From an uncultured Muribaculaceae bacterium (lineage in GTDB: Bacteria; Bacteroidota; Bacteroidia; Bacteroidales; Muribaculaceae), in contig CAJTYH010000009.1 in NCBI GenBank assembly GCA_910583675.1, positions 5,980 to 69,979 on the forward strand: 64,000 nucleotides of DNA, in the 5' to 3' direction. The notes beneath the pieces were generated by a model. The model worked only from the letters and a program-made list of their open reading frames with translations, did not search any database and was not told where the DNA came from. The stretch's first letter is position 1. The number at the start of each line of letters is the position of its first letter. Shown piece by piece: positions 8,450 through 17,320 of the stretch. A program made the position numbers and the translations under genes.

Positions 8450-9745
8450 ATGGCCAAAGAACCAGACAGGACTATAGCGCCGGAGATAAGGCGCATTGAA
8501 TCCCGGCAACTGCCCGAAGTAGAACGTGAGACGTTGGATAACGGTATCGAACTGGTGGTGCTTGACAGCGGTGTGCAACCGGTAAGCCGCATTACATTCA
8601 GTTGGCCTGCCGGAAGCGTGGATGTGGAAGACTGTGCCGCCTACAACCTTATGTGTCAACTGCTCACCGAAGGTAGCGAGCATCATTCCGGTGCCGAGAT
8701 TTCAGATATATTCGAGACATGCGGTGCTTGGGTGAACATGGAGCCGGGACAACATGCCACATTACTTAACATTTACATGCTTAACCATACCGCAGATGAG
8801 ATATTGCCCCTCGCAGGCGAGATGGTGGATCTGGCATCTTTCCCCGGCGATACACTTGCACCATTGAAGGAGAAACGCGCATCAGCGGCAGAACTATCCT
8901 TGAGAAAAGTAAAAACACTTGCACAAATCAACTCAAATGCATTGACTTTCGGAGACTCACATCCACGGAACCGGTTCACCACCGCAGAACAATACCGTAA
9001 GGTCACACGAGAGGATGTCATAAAGATGCACGCCTCACTCATAAAAGGACTGACACCGACATTATACCTGTGCGGTTCAGTGAATGAAGACCTGAAAAAC
9101 AAAGTGAAGCGTATGGCCGAATCCATCCGTTTTGGTTGCAATGGCGTGGATCGCCGAATTGTAGAGGCACACCCCGACTTTGACGCTCTTGCAAAGCATA
9201 CACTGCTTGACGGCTCAATGCAGACGGCATTGCGCATCACCATACCGTCCATCCCCATGGAGCATCCCGACTACCAGCTGCTCCGTATTGCAGTCTTTGC
9301 TTTGGGAGGATACTTTGGGAGCAGACTGATGAGTGTTATAAGGGAAGAAAAAGGTTACACCTACGGCATATCCGCGACACTTTCCTCCTATATGGAAGGC
9401 TCGTTCATTACCGTGGCATGCGAGACAGACAACAGCTATGTGGAAGATGTGAAAAACGACATCAGACATGAAATGGAACGTCTTGCAACCGAACCGCCAA
9501 CAAAAGAGGAGATGAACATAATATGCAATACCATGATGAGCCAGATTGCAAGCATGTTCGACTCCCCATTCTCTGTCATGGATCACTGGATTCTCATAGA
9601 CAATTTCGGGCAACAGGCCAACAACACCTCGGAACGCATGAAATTGCTCCAGACGGTCACCCCAGGTCAGATAGCGGCCATGGCACAAAGGTATATTGTA
9701 AATGCGCCATGGCTGATAGCTTCTGCGGGAGGAAGTGGAAGATGA
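8450..9745 (+). CDS. M16-family peptidase-like protein lacking the zinc motif
   Basis: The 431-residue protein has the two-domain pitrilysin/processing-peptidase fold. The N-terminal domain (from LDNGIELVVLDSGVQPV) aligns with the usual catalytic half. However, where active members carry HxxEH this protein reads NLMCQLLTEGSEHHSG, with no complete zinc-binding motif. The C-terminal half has the substrate-binding R/Y motif (GSRLMSVIREEKGYTYGISA), as in the non-catalytic partner subunits of bacterial M16 heterodimers. No signal peptide is visible. The catalytic partner expected next door is not in this window. It follows kdsB after 4 bases and ends 12 bases before a convergent gene. Confidence 0.8.
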   Translation: MAKEPDRTIAPEIRRIESRQLPEVERETLDNGIELVVLDSGVQPVSRITFSWPAGSVDVEDCAAYNLMCQLLTEGSEHHSGAEISDIFETCGAWVNMEPGQHATLLNIYMLNHTADEILPLAGEMVDLASFPGDTLAPLKEKRASAAELSLRKVKTLAQINSNALTFGDSHPRNRFTTAEQYRKVTREDVIKMHASLIKGLTPTLYLCGSVNEDLKNKVKRMAESIRFGCNGVDRRIVEAHPDFDALAKHTLLDGSMQTALRITIPSIPMEHPDYQLLRIAVFALGGYFGSRLMSVIREEKGYTYGISATLSSYMEGSFITVACETDNSYVEDVKNDIRHEMERLATEPPTKEEMNIICNTMMSQIASMFDSPFSVMDHWILIDNFGQQANNTSERMKLLQTVTPGQIAAMAQRYIVNAPWLIASAGGSGR

Positions 9746-9756
9746 TTTTTTACATT

Positions 9757-10776
9757 TCAGAACGTCGCGGAAAACGAAATTCCAAGAGAAGGTGAGGCGC
9801 CCGGCGCGGCATTCGGTATGAGCAACGGTTGCGACTGCATGCATCCGGGGCCTATTGTACGGCATGTACCCGGACTAAGCCATCCAATCACTTCATTTAC
9901 CGGATCAAGGAAGAACGCAAGGATGTGCCCGATATATTGCGAACCGAGAATTTCATAGTTCCGGTCTACGATCAGGCGTTTCAGGCGATAGAAGCCCTCT
10001 CCGATTACGCTTCCGATAAGCGGCGTAACAAAAAGGTCTTGATAAGACGGCCTTTCCATGCAAGCCTCTATGCCGAACTCCCAGCCTACGGTGGAGATAA
10101 GTGCGCTATACAGCATCGATTGCCAGAAATTGAATCCACAAGTGCGTGCGCACATGAAATATGCAGCCCCGGCATAAGGATGAAGCACCCAATTGAACAT
10201 AAACTTGTCATGATCCCATTCAGGACCCTTCTTGAAAATATTGCGATACCACCTTTTGTAAAATGGCACACTGGTAATATCCTCGCGATTCCATGCGGTG
10301 GCATCTTCCGGAAGACATTCAAGGACAAACAGAGTAGCTATATACGCCCCGGTCACCACCGCGGTATTTATCCACATTCCATGCCACCAAGGATCATTCC
10401 CCGTCCACGAAAGAGGCTGGGAATATATGGAGCGTGGCCGTCCCTCTATAATGGCAATCGTATCACGGGAGCTATAGGGGGCATCTACATCGATTTTCGG
10501 GGCTTCAGGCGGGTCATATGAGTTTTCAAGTACCATTTCTTCCGGATTGTCAGGAGACACGGTATGGTTCACAGGAGGATTTTCAATCACCAGCGGCGCC
10601 TCGCCCACGATGGAATCCACATCGGTTTGTCCTATGACCTTATACGCATTCATCGCCGAGATCGTATCAGGTGATTCCGTTGCATGAATGCAAACACCAC
10701 CTAAAAGAAAGAGTGCCAAGGTATAAATGCCACGGAATTGCTGGTTGCAGATTTGTATACGTCGGTAAGTTTTCAT
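9757..10776 (-). CDS. DUF3943 family envelope protein
   Basis: The 339-residue protein starts with a hydrophobic segment (about residues 17-32) that may be a signal sequence or anchor. The conserved C-terminal part (about residues 180-290) contains HPYAGAAYFMCAR, SALISTVGWEFGIEACMERPS and DLFVTPLIGSVIGE, characteristic of DUF3943, a Bacteroidetes and proteobacterial family of unknown function with several membrane-associated helices. The biochemical role is not known. It converges with the M16-like gene, the two stops being 11 bases apart, and is divergent from the permease gene at 10909. I do not see a consensus promoter for it. Confidence 0.7.
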   Translation of the reverse strand: MKTYRRIQICNQQFRGIYTLALFLLGGVCIHATESPDTISAMNAYKVIGQTDVDSIVGEAPLVIENPPVNHTVSPDNPEEMVLENSYDPPEAPKIDVDAPYSSRDTIAIIEGRPRSIYSQPLSWTGNDPWWHGMWINTAVVTGAYIATLFVLECLPEDATAWNREDITSVPFYKRWYRNIFKKGPEWDHDKFMFNWVLHPYAGAAYFMCARTCGFNFWQSMLYSALISTVGWEFGIEACMERPSYQDLFVTPLIGSVIGEGFYRLKRLIVDRNYEILGSQYIGHILAFFLDPVNEVIGWLSPGTCRTIGPGCMQSQPLLIPNAAPGASPSLGISFSATF

Positions 10777-10830
10777 CGGTTGAAACGTTAATTATTTACC
10801 TTATTAACAAAACAAAGGGCTTATTGGATT

Positions 10831-10862
10831 TTTGTATGTTACATTAAATATTCGTAGCTTTG
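10831..10862 (+). promoter_or_regulatory. Promoter of the LolC/E-type permease gene
   Basis: TTTG at 10831-10834 and TAGCTTTG at 10855-10862 are separated by 20 bases, an essentially ideal Bacteroidetes promoter. The ATG at 10909 lies 46 bases after the -7 element. Confidence 0.8.
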
Positions 10863-10908
10863 CCATACCTAAGCAATTTCCCTTTATTCCGTTCGCAATT
10901 CACATAAG

Positions 10909-12168
10909 ATGTCAATTAGCTCATTTATAAGCAGTCGCCTGTCGCTTAAGGAGGCCGGAAGCCGCAAACTTTCACCGGCTATCATTGTGGCTGTATCCGG
11001 AGTAGCTGTGGCTTTTTTCGTGATGATGCTTTCGATAGCTATTGTCGGTGGATTCAAAAGTGAGATAACAAAAAAGATCATGGGGTTCGACGCACAGGTC
11101 AGCGTGATACCTTTACAGGCTTTCTACGGCTCCGGAGATGAACCGTTTAACTATGATGACGAAATAAAGAACGTAGTCAACGGTTTGGTCTCACGTTTTG
11201 GAGACAACGAGAAATTGTCCGTATTCCTCTCGGTTTCAGAAACCGGCATCCTTAAAACGCCTGATGATTTCCAAGGCGTAAATTTCAGAGCCTCAGGTGA
11301 AGGGCATGATGACTCCTTCATGAGATCAATACTTAGACAAGGCAACCCTGTTTCAGACTCGGTGCCGAACGGCATCGTCATATCACAGAAGATTTCCGAT
11401 CGGTTGCACCTTTCGGAAGGTGACAAGGTAGACGCATATTTCATAAACGACGGCATAATCCGTCCCCGTCGTTTCATCATATCCGGCATATATTCAAGCG
11501 GTTTCGGCGATTACGATGAAGCCGTTGTTTTCGCGCCATATGCCACAGTGTCCAAGTTACGCGGGATGGGGAGCGACCAAGGTGACAGATTGGAAATCAC
11601 CGGATTGCAATTGGACGAAATACAACCTTTCGCTCAAGAATTGCAGGATGTACTGACAGATGCATATACCGCAGGCAGAATTCCCGACACAATGGCTGTG
11701 AATACCGTATTGAATACCGGGGCGGCATATTTCAATTGGTTGGCGTTGTTGGATACCAATGTAGTGGTAATCCTGATATTGATGGGGTGTGTAAGCGGTT
11801 TCATGCTGATCACATGCGTCATAATACTAATACTTCAACGTGTAAGAATGGTTGGCGTGCTAAAGGCGATCGGGGCAGCCGACAGTCAGATAAGGGGAAT
11901 CTTCATTCGACTTGGTGCACGGGTAATATTTTCAGGATTGGCCATAGGGAACATTCTCAGTTTGCTTTTCATTTGGATACAGGGGAAATGGCATTTTATT
12001 CCGTTGGATCCAGAATCGTATTATCTGACTTCCGTACCGGTGGAATTCAACATACATGCATGGTTGGCATTGAATGCCGGGATTGTATTGCTGTCTTACT
12101 CATTGATGCTGTTGCCTACAGGAATGATAAGCAGACTTTCACCCGTCAAGACACTCCGGTTTGAATGA
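10909..12168 (+). CDS. FtsX/LolC-LolE family ABC transporter permease
   Basis: The 419-residue protein has the MacB/LolC/LolE plan: one membrane segment near the N terminus (about residues 24-46), a large periplasmic domain (about 50-270), then three membrane segments (about 278-303, 330-350, 380-402) with the FtsX-type loop LQRVRMVGVLKAIGAADSQIRGIF between the second and third. In Gram-negative bacteria such permeases release lipoproteins from the inner membrane for transport to the outer membrane, energised by the ATPase LolD. No ATPase gene is adjacent, so the partner must lie elsewhere. The family is broad; a role in lipoprotein sorting is the most likely but not proven from sequence. Confidence 0.85.
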   Translation: MSISSFISSRLSLKEAGSRKLSPAIIVAVSGVAVAFFVMMLSIAIVGGFKSEITKKIMGFDAQVSVIPLQAFYGSGDEPFNYDDEIKNVVNGLVSRFGDNEKLSVFLSVSETGILKTPDDFQGVNFRASGEGHDDSFMRSILRQGNPVSDSVPNGIVISQKISDRLHLSEGDKVDAYFINDGIIRPRRFIISGIYSSGFGDYDEAVVFAPYATVSKLRGMGSDQGDRLEITGLQLDEIQPFAQELQDVLTDAYTAGRIPDTMAVNTVLNTGAAYFNWLALLDTNVVVILILMGCVSGFMLITCVIILILQRVRMVGVLKAIGAADSQIRGIFIRLGARVIFSGLAIGNILSLLFIWIQGKWHFIPLDPESYYLTSVPVEFNIHAWLALNAGIVLLSYSLMLLPTGMISRLSPVKTLRFE

Positions 12169-12380
12169 CACACGATAAATCGACAATCCATTTTATCTAA
12201 TTTAGAGGGTAGCCTTTATTATTCCCCTTTACAGCATTTTTCAGCTTTGGCGGTATCGCTACAGACTTTTTGGCCTGAAATTTGTTATACAGAATGAGAG
12301 GGTTTCAAAGAGGCAACCCGTGAATGCCACAAAAACTACAACTCTCTTATTTTTCGCCTCAGAGAGGGTGATCAAGTAAA

Positions 12381-12406
12381 GTTCGTTTAAAAATTTTTAA
12401 ATGAAC
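12381..12406. promoter_or_regulatory. Palindrome upstream of the rsfS-ftsH promoter
   Basis: GTTCGTTTAAAAA and TTTTTAAATGAAC form a 26-base inverted repeat with a single mismatched pair and no loop. It lies about 18 bases before the -7 element, overlapping the expected -33 region, which is a typical position for an operator. No regulator gene is nearby to assign. Confidence 0.4.
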
Positions 12407-12423
12407 GCTAATGAAAAAATTTC

Positions 12424-12431
12424 TATCTTTG
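12424..12431 (+). promoter_or_regulatory. -7 element of the rsfS-ftsH operon
   Basis: TATCTTTG is an exact match to the Bacteroidetes -7 element; no good -33 TTTG is present. It fixes the rsfS start downstream of about 12438, excluding the TTG at 12436 as initiator. Confidence 0.7.
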
Positions 12432-12516
12432 CAAATTGAAAAAACTCCCGATTTCAGTTTCTGATGCATCAATCAGAATATTAAGGAAGATGGAGTTAAA
12501 AATGAATTTATCACGA

Positions 12517-12915
12517 ATGTCAGAAACAACAGTAACGAATCCACCGCAAACACAACGTACAGGGCACGATAATACCCGTTCTCTTATTGTAGAAGCCATA
12601 CAAAACAAAAAAGGGAAAGGCATCACCATTATGGACTTGAGCGAAATTGAGTCCGCTCCGGCGCATGAGTTCATAATCTGCGAAGGCAGAACACCTCAAC
12701 AGGTGGCTGCGATTGCCGATAACGTGCGTGAGGAGCTTCTTGACAAAGCCCGCATAAAGCCCTACAATTACGACGGATACCGGAATGCGAGCTGGATAGT
12801 GATAGATTACGGCTCGACATTGGTGCACGTCTTCGTACCGGAACAACGAACTCTCTATAATCTGGAGGAACTTTGGAGCGACTCGACGATTGCAGAAATT
12901 CCGGACCTTGACTGA
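12517..12915 (+). CDS. rsfS: Ribosome silencing factor
   Basis: RsfS (RsfA/YbeB/DUF143 family) binds ribosomal protein L14 and blocks joining of the 30S and 50S subunits when nutrients are short. The 132-residue protein has the family's core: ALxxKKAxDI-like IQNKKGKGITIMDLSEI, AHEFIICEGRTPQQVAAIADNV, YDGYRNASWIVIDYGSTLVHVFVPEQR and YNLEELWSD. Start choice: the -7 element ends at 12431, so only ATGs at 12490, 12502 or 12517 are possible; 12517 gives a length close to the family norm. ftsH begins 64 bases downstream and is probably co-transcribed. Confidence 0.92.
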   Translation: MSETTVTNPPQTQRTGHDNTRSLIVEAIQNKKGKGITIMDLSEIESAPAHEFIICEGRTPQQVAAIADNVREELLDKARIKPYNYDGYRNASWIVIDYGSTLVHVFVPEQRTLYNLEELWSDSTIAEIPDLD

Positions 12916-12979
12916 TCGCTGTAACAATGCAAAAACGCTTCAGACATTATTTCATCACAGCACAGAATTCAACTCACAC

Positions 12980-15103
12980 ATGGCAGACATAAAACCGCCG
13001 ACCGGCAATAAGAAACGTCCCCAGATCAAATTCAGCATGTACTGGATGTATGCATTCATACTTCTGGCTCTTTTCGGCATGTTCTATCTTGATGACGATT
13101 CGGTAAGTAAGAAAGTTACATATTCCGAATTTGAGAATTACATAACAGATTCGATCAATGTACGCAATCACGGCATCACCAAGATAATCGTAGACAAACG
13201 CAAGGGACAGGCTGAGGCACAACTCTCGGATTCATTGGCCGCGACCATATTCCACAAAAGCCAGTACAAGGATGGCATGCCGGCGTATGTATTCACAACC
13301 CTGCCATCCACGGACGAGTTCGCACGCAAGATCGACCAATGGAAGCAGTCAGACATATACAGCGGCCCGGTGGATTACGACGAAGGAAGCGACTTCTCAT
13401 CCTTCCTGTGGACTTTCGGACCTATCATATTGCTTATCGCCTTCTGGTTCATCATAATGCGCCGCATGACAAATCGTGACGGAGGAGCCGGAGGAGTTTT
13501 CAGCGTCGGCAAGTCGAAAGCACAGGTATTTGACAAGGACAATGCCATGAAAGTGACATTCCAGGATGTCGCCGGACTCTCTGAGGCGAAAACTGAAATC
13601 GAGGAAATCGTAGAGTTCCTAAAAAATCCCCAGCGATACACCAATCTCGGTGGAAAGATACCCAAGGGTGCCCTGTTGGTCGGCCCTCCCGGAACCGGCA
13701 AGACACTGTTGGCAAAAGCTGTGGCCGGAGAGGCCAATGTGCCCTTCTTCTCCATGTCCGGTTCAGATTTCGTGGAGATGTTCGTGGGAGTTGGCGCATC
13801 CCGTGTCCGCGACCTTTTCCAGAAAGCCAAAGAGAAAGCCCCGTGCATAGTCTTTATTGACGAGATAGACGCGGTGGGACGTGCGCGTGGCAAAAATCCC
13901 AACATGGGATCCAATGACGAACGCGAGAACACGCTAAACCAGCTACTCACCGAGATGGACGGTTTCGGCACAAACAGCGGCGTGATCATATTGGCCGCAA
14001 CAAACCGAGCAGACATACTGGACAAGGCACTTTTGCGTGCCGGCCGCTTCGACCGTCAGATATATGTGGAACTGCCAGAACTCAACGACAGAGTAGCTAT
14101 TTTCAACGTGCATCTAAAAGGCGTGAAAATCGACGACTCCGTAGACGTGGATCTGCTCGCACGTCAGACACCCGGCTTCTCCGGGGCTGACATAGCGAAC
14201 GTCTGCAATGAAGCCGCGTTGATCGCAGCGCGTCATAACAAGACAGTCGTGCAGCGACAGGACTTCATTGATGCGGTAGACCGTATCATCGGAGGACTTG
14301 AGAAGCGGTCGAAAATCACCACCGCAGAGGAAAAGAAGACCATAGCATGCCACGAGGCAGGACATGCAACCGTATCATGGAACCTCCGTTATGCCAATCC
14401 ACTCATAAAAGTGACGATTGTGCCACGAGGCAAAGCGCTTGGAGCGGCATGGTATCTCCCCGAAGAGAGACAGATCACACCGGCACAGGCTTTGCTGGAC
14501 GAAATATGTGCCACCCTCGGAGGACGTGCCGCCGAAGAACTGTTCCTCGGTCATATATCAACCGGTGCTGCAAACGACCTTGAACGCGTGACCAAACAGG
14601 CATATGCCATGGTGACCTATTACGGAATGAGCGACAAACTTCCCAACCTGTCTTATTACGATTCGACAGGTCAAGCATACGGATTCTCCAAACCATACAG
14701 CGAGGACAGGTCACGTATGATCGACGAAGAGGTGTCACGCATCATCAACGAACAATACGAACGGGCAAAGGAACTGCTAAGGAGATATGCCAAGGAACAC
14801 AACACCCTTGCCGACGTACTTTATAACCGTGAGGTGATTTTCACTGAGGATGTGGAACAGATCTTCGGAAAACGCAAATGGGTATCGCGCACCGATGAGA
14901 TACTGAAAGCGCAACAGGAGGCCGAAAAGCAACAAGCAGCCACAAAGGCCAAGACCGAGCCTGACACCTCCTCCGACGACAGCAGGAACATAATGGATGT
15001 GGCAGCAGTAGACGTAACGCCTCCCCCAACAATGCCTCCGATTCCCGATAATCCAGACGGAAAAGACAAAGAAGAAAACCAGGCAGATAATAACGGGAAA
15101 TAA
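12980..15103 (+). CDS. ftsH: ATP-dependent zinc metalloprotease FtsH
   Basis: FtsH is a membrane-anchored AAA+ protease that degrades misfolded membrane proteins and short-lived regulators. The 707-residue protein has two membrane segments (about residues 20-38 and 146-163) around a periplasmic domain, then the AAA+ module with Walker A GPPGTGKT near 235, Walker B IVFIDEID, and the second region of homology (ATNRADILDKALLRAGRFDR). The zinc-protease motif HEAGH starts at H458. The C-terminal 70 residues are low-complexity and rich in Q, D and P. The ATG at 12980 (MADIKPP) is chosen because an extended frame starting at 12890 would overlap rsfS. In some Bacteroides cdsA follows ftsH; here it does not. 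Confidence 0.96.
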   Translation: MADIKPPTGNKKRPQIKFSMYWMYAFILLALFGMFYLDDDSVSKKVTYSEFENYITDSINVRNHGITKIIVDKRKGQAEAQLSDSLAATIFHKSQYKDGMPAYVFTTLPSTDEFARKIDQWKQSDIYSGPVDYDEGSDFSSFLWTFGPIILLIAFWFIIMRRMTNRDGGAGGVFSVGKSKAQVFDKDNAMKVTFQDVAGLSEAKTEIEEIVEFLKNPQRYTNLGGKIPKGALLVGPPGTGKTLLAKAVAGEANVPFFSMSGSDFVEMFVGVGASRVRDLFQKAKEKAPCIVFIDEIDAVGRARGKNPNMGSNDERENTLNQLLTEMDGFGTNSGVIILAATNRADILDKALLRAGRFDRQIYVELPELNDRVAIFNVHLKGVKIDDSVDVDLLARQTPGFSGADIANVCNEAALIAARHNKTVVQRQDFIDAVDRIIGGLEKRSKITTAEEKKTIACHEAGHATVSWNLRYANPLIKVTIVPRGKALGAAWYLPEERQITPAQALLDEICATLGGRAAEELFLGHISTGAANDLERVTKQAYAMVTYYGMSDKLPNLSYYDSTGQAYGFSKPYSEDRSRMIDEEVSRIINEQYERAKELLRRYAKEHNTLADVLYNREVIFTEDVEQIFGKRKWVSRTDEILKAQQEAEKQQAATKAKTEPDTSSDDSRNIMDVAAVDVTPPPTMPPIPDNPDGKDKEENQADNNGK

Positions 15104-15419
15104 AACCGTTTTCCATACCTCTAATGGCGCGTTCAACGCAATGCAGCTTACGGAATACAATTCCAAGACCCCCGCATTCGTTGAGCGCGTCATTGGGTTA
15201 TAAGCATTTTACACCCGGACGATTTCATACCTCTGCATATTTTTCAACAGGCAGTATGCATCACCCCGAGTTTTTGCATACTAAAACTTTAAAATCCAAA
15301 TTATTTGTATTACTTTTGTGTGTAAAGTGCTTTTATCGCATAAAGTTGGACGGTTGCAACCTATTCATCACAAATACCGTCAAATATATAGTCAGTAATT
15401 CAAATTAAATATAAACGAT
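15104..15419. other. Intergenic region before the TM2 gene
   Basis: This 316-base gap carries a -7 element, TACTTTTG at 15311-15318, implying a leader of about 95 bases for the TM2 gene. I see no coding sequence and no strong terminator after ftsH. Confidence 0.45.
15311..15318 (+). promoter_or_regulatory. Candidate -7 element for the TM2 gene
   Basis: TACTTTTG fits TAnnTTTG. No properly spaced -33 TTTG is seen (the nearby TTTG at 15304-15307 is too close), so the assignment is tentative. Confidence 0.4.
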
Positions 15420-15956
15420 ATGAAAATTTGTCCTTATTGCGGAGGAGTTGCCGATGACCAGGCAACATCTTGTCCGAACTGCAATCATCCGCTGCAACCA
15501 TCCCAAGCGGAGGGTGCACATGACAATGGACATGCCAGTCAAACCTACACACAAGGAAATCACAGTCAGAACGCCTATGATCCATCAAACGGTTATAATC
15601 AAAGTTATAACCAAGGATATAACAACAATTACAGCCAACAGGGATACTATGGTCAACAACAGGGGTATCAGTACGGCGAGCCGTATGCCGACCGTAACAA
15701 CCCCTTCGATGAGGGGCCTGAAGGAAAGAGCCGTGGCGTAACCGCTCTTCTGGCCATAATCCTTGGCGGTCTGGGAGTTCAGTATTTCTATCTCGGCAAA
15801 GTGGCCGCCGGCCTTCTAACAATCCTTCTTACTTTTGTCACATGCGGCATATGGCAGATACTGACATTGATTCAAGGAATACTTATGTTCTGCATGACCA
15901 ATGAGGACTTCCGCCGTAAATACGTACTTAACCCCTCTTTCTTCCCCCTGTTCTGA
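15420..15956 (+). CDS. Zinc-ribbon TM2 domain membrane protein
   Basis: The 178-residue protein has three parts. Residues 1-25 form a zinc ribbon (CPYCGG...CPNC). Residues 26-90 are a low-complexity linker rich in Q, N, Y and G (YNQSYNQGYNNNYSQQGYYGQQ type). Residues about 103-165 form a TM2 domain with two membrane helices (VTALLAIILGGLGVQYFYLG and LLTILLTFVTCGIWQILTL). TM2 proteins are widespread and poorly understood. The ATG at 15420 gives the zinc ribbon at the very N terminus, as usual. The small downstream gene is 25 bases away and likely shares the transcript. Confidence 0.8.
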   Translation: MKICPYCGGVADDQATSCPNCNHPLQPSQAEGAHDNGHASQTYTQGNHSQNAYDPSNGYNQSYNQGYNNNYSQQGYYGQQQGYQYGEPYADRNNPFDEGPEGKSRGVTALLAIILGGLGVQYFYLGKVAAGLLTILLTFVTCGIWQILTLIQGILMFCMTNEDFRRKYVLNPSFFPLF

Positions 15957-15981
15957 ACATGGCATTAAAAAACTATAAGAC

Positions 15982-16215
15982 ATGGAGGACATAACCGGAT
16001 TATTCATACAAATATTAAACCAGGCAGGGAGCACCGACATGGCAGAAGCGGAATTCAAGAAAATGATAGGTTCCGACGACGAGCTGCATAAGCAATACCG
16101 GGAATGGTGCCATGAGAACGGGAGCAGCGAACGTATGGGATTCCTTGATTTTTGCGAGGAATATATCAGCGGCCGTGAAGAGGCATGGGACAGCCTAAAC
16201 GATTTCGACGAATGA
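15982..16215 (+). CDS. Small acidic protein of unknown function
   Basis: I do not recognise a family. The 77-residue product is acidic and looks helical (ADMAEAEFKKMIGSDDELHKQYREWCHENG), without signal peptide or membrane segment. Its stop codon overlaps the start of the agmatine deiminase gene in an ATGA arrangement (ATG 16212-16214, TGA 16213-16215), which suggests translational coupling and makes it likely to be a real gene. A role connected with agmatine use is only guilt by association. Confidence 0.6.
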   Translation: MEDITGLFIQILNQAGSTDMAEAEFKKMIGSDDELHKQYREWCHENGSSERMGFLDFCEEYISGREEAWDSLNDFDE

Positions 16216-17264
16216 AAATTGAAAACATGGATTGGTCTGTGCGCGTACCGGCAGAATGGGAGCCGTATGATACCGTAATGGTCGCCTGGCCTCACAAGGA
16301 TACAGACTGGGCACCGATGCTCCAGGAGGTGGAGACCTGTTACCGGGATTTGGTTCAAGCCATTAATAAATGCGGTCTCCGTGCGCTAGTGGTCACCCCA
16401 GATCCGGAACATGTGAGGGATTGCCTTCGTGAAACCGATGCAGACAGTCTGCTTATCTTCAAATGCGAAACAAACGACACATGGACACGCGATTACGGTG
16501 CCATATCGGCATACGACAAGGTTGGGAATCCCATTGCTATTGATTTTCGCTTTGACGGATGGGGACTTAAATTCGCTTCAAACCTTGACAATCTCGTAAC
16601 ATTGAGGATGCTTGAAAGAGGGTTGCTTACCAAAAACTATGTAAGCCGCCTCAACTACACTTTTGAAGGCGGATCAATGGAAGTGGACGGTGCGGGCACC
16701 ATGCTCAGCACATCTCATTGCCTGCAGGCTCTTAACAGGAACGGCTACAAGAGCGTCAAGGATCTGGAAAAATATTTCCAGGGTTCACTCGGCATTACAC
16801 GCCTGTTGCTTCTGGAACACGGCCATCTTGAAGGAGATGACACCGACAGCCACATCGACACCCTTGCAAGATTCGCACCGGGCGATACGATCCTATATGT
16901 GAAATGCTACAATCCTTCCGATCCGCATTATCAGGAACTTGAACTGATGGAGAAGGAACTGCGATCCTTCAGGACAATGGACGGCAATCCATACAACCTC
17001 ATAGGGCTGCCACTTCCCGATGCCATATACGATGAGGAAGGACAACGACTGCCCGCCACATATGCCAATTTCCTCATTGCGCCCGCACATGTATTGATGC
17101 CCACATACGAACAACCTGACAATGACCTGCTTGCAAAACAGATGCTGCAGGTGGCGTTCCCGGATCGTCAGATCATAGGCATAGACTGCAGGGCACTGAT
17201 AAGGCAACATGGCTCGCTGCACTGCGCCACAATGCAAATTCCCAAGGGAATCATAAGGATATGA
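16212..17264 (+). CDS. aguA: Agmatine deiminase
   Basis: AguA hydrolyses agmatine to N-carbamoylputrescine and ammonia. The 350-residue length is normal for the family. The guanidino-group modifying fold is shown by TWTRDYGAIS, FEGGSMEVDGAGT, the EHGHLEGDDTDSHIDTLARF block with catalytic D/H residues, and the nucleophile C338 in GSLHCATMQIP. The start ATG at 16212 overlaps the preceding small gene. N-carbamoylputrescine amidase follows 56 bases later, so the pair makes putrescine from agmatine in two steps. A weak hairpin (AAAACC 17271-17276 / GGTTTT 17283-17288) lies between the two genes. Confidence 0.94.
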   Translation: MKIENMDWSVRVPAEWEPYDTVMVAWPHKDTDWAPMLQEVETCYRDLVQAINKCGLRALVVTPDPEHVRDCLRETDADSLLIFKCETNDTWTRDYGAISAYDKVGNPIAIDFRFDGWGLKFASNLDNLVTLRMLERGLLTKNYVSRLNYTFEGGSMEVDGAGTMLSTSHCLQALNRNGYKSVKDLEKYFQGSLGITRLLLLEHGHLEGDDTDSHIDTLARFAPGDTILYVKCYNPSDPHYQELELMEKELRSFRTMDGNPYNLIGLPLPDAIYDEEGQRLPATYANFLIAPAHVLMPTYEQPDNDLLAKQMLQVAFPDRQIIGIDCRALIRQHGSLHCATMQIPKGIIRI

Positions 17265-17320
17265 TTGGAAAACCTAACTTGGTTTTTCGGCACAATTATT
17301 AAGGACCACAGACGCAAAAT

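Larger units (their letters stand above)
12169..12516. other. Intergenic region before rsfS
   Basis: This 348-base AT-rich gap has no coding frame with recognisable content. Its right part contains an imperfect palindrome (12381-12406) and the rsfS promoter -7 element (12424-12431), described separately. I see no obvious terminator for the permease gene. Confidence 0.5.

Noticed and set aside
17267..17292. Terminator between aguA and aguB
   Set aside because: The 6-bp AT-rich stem and short T run are too weak to call; the genes are functionally paired.
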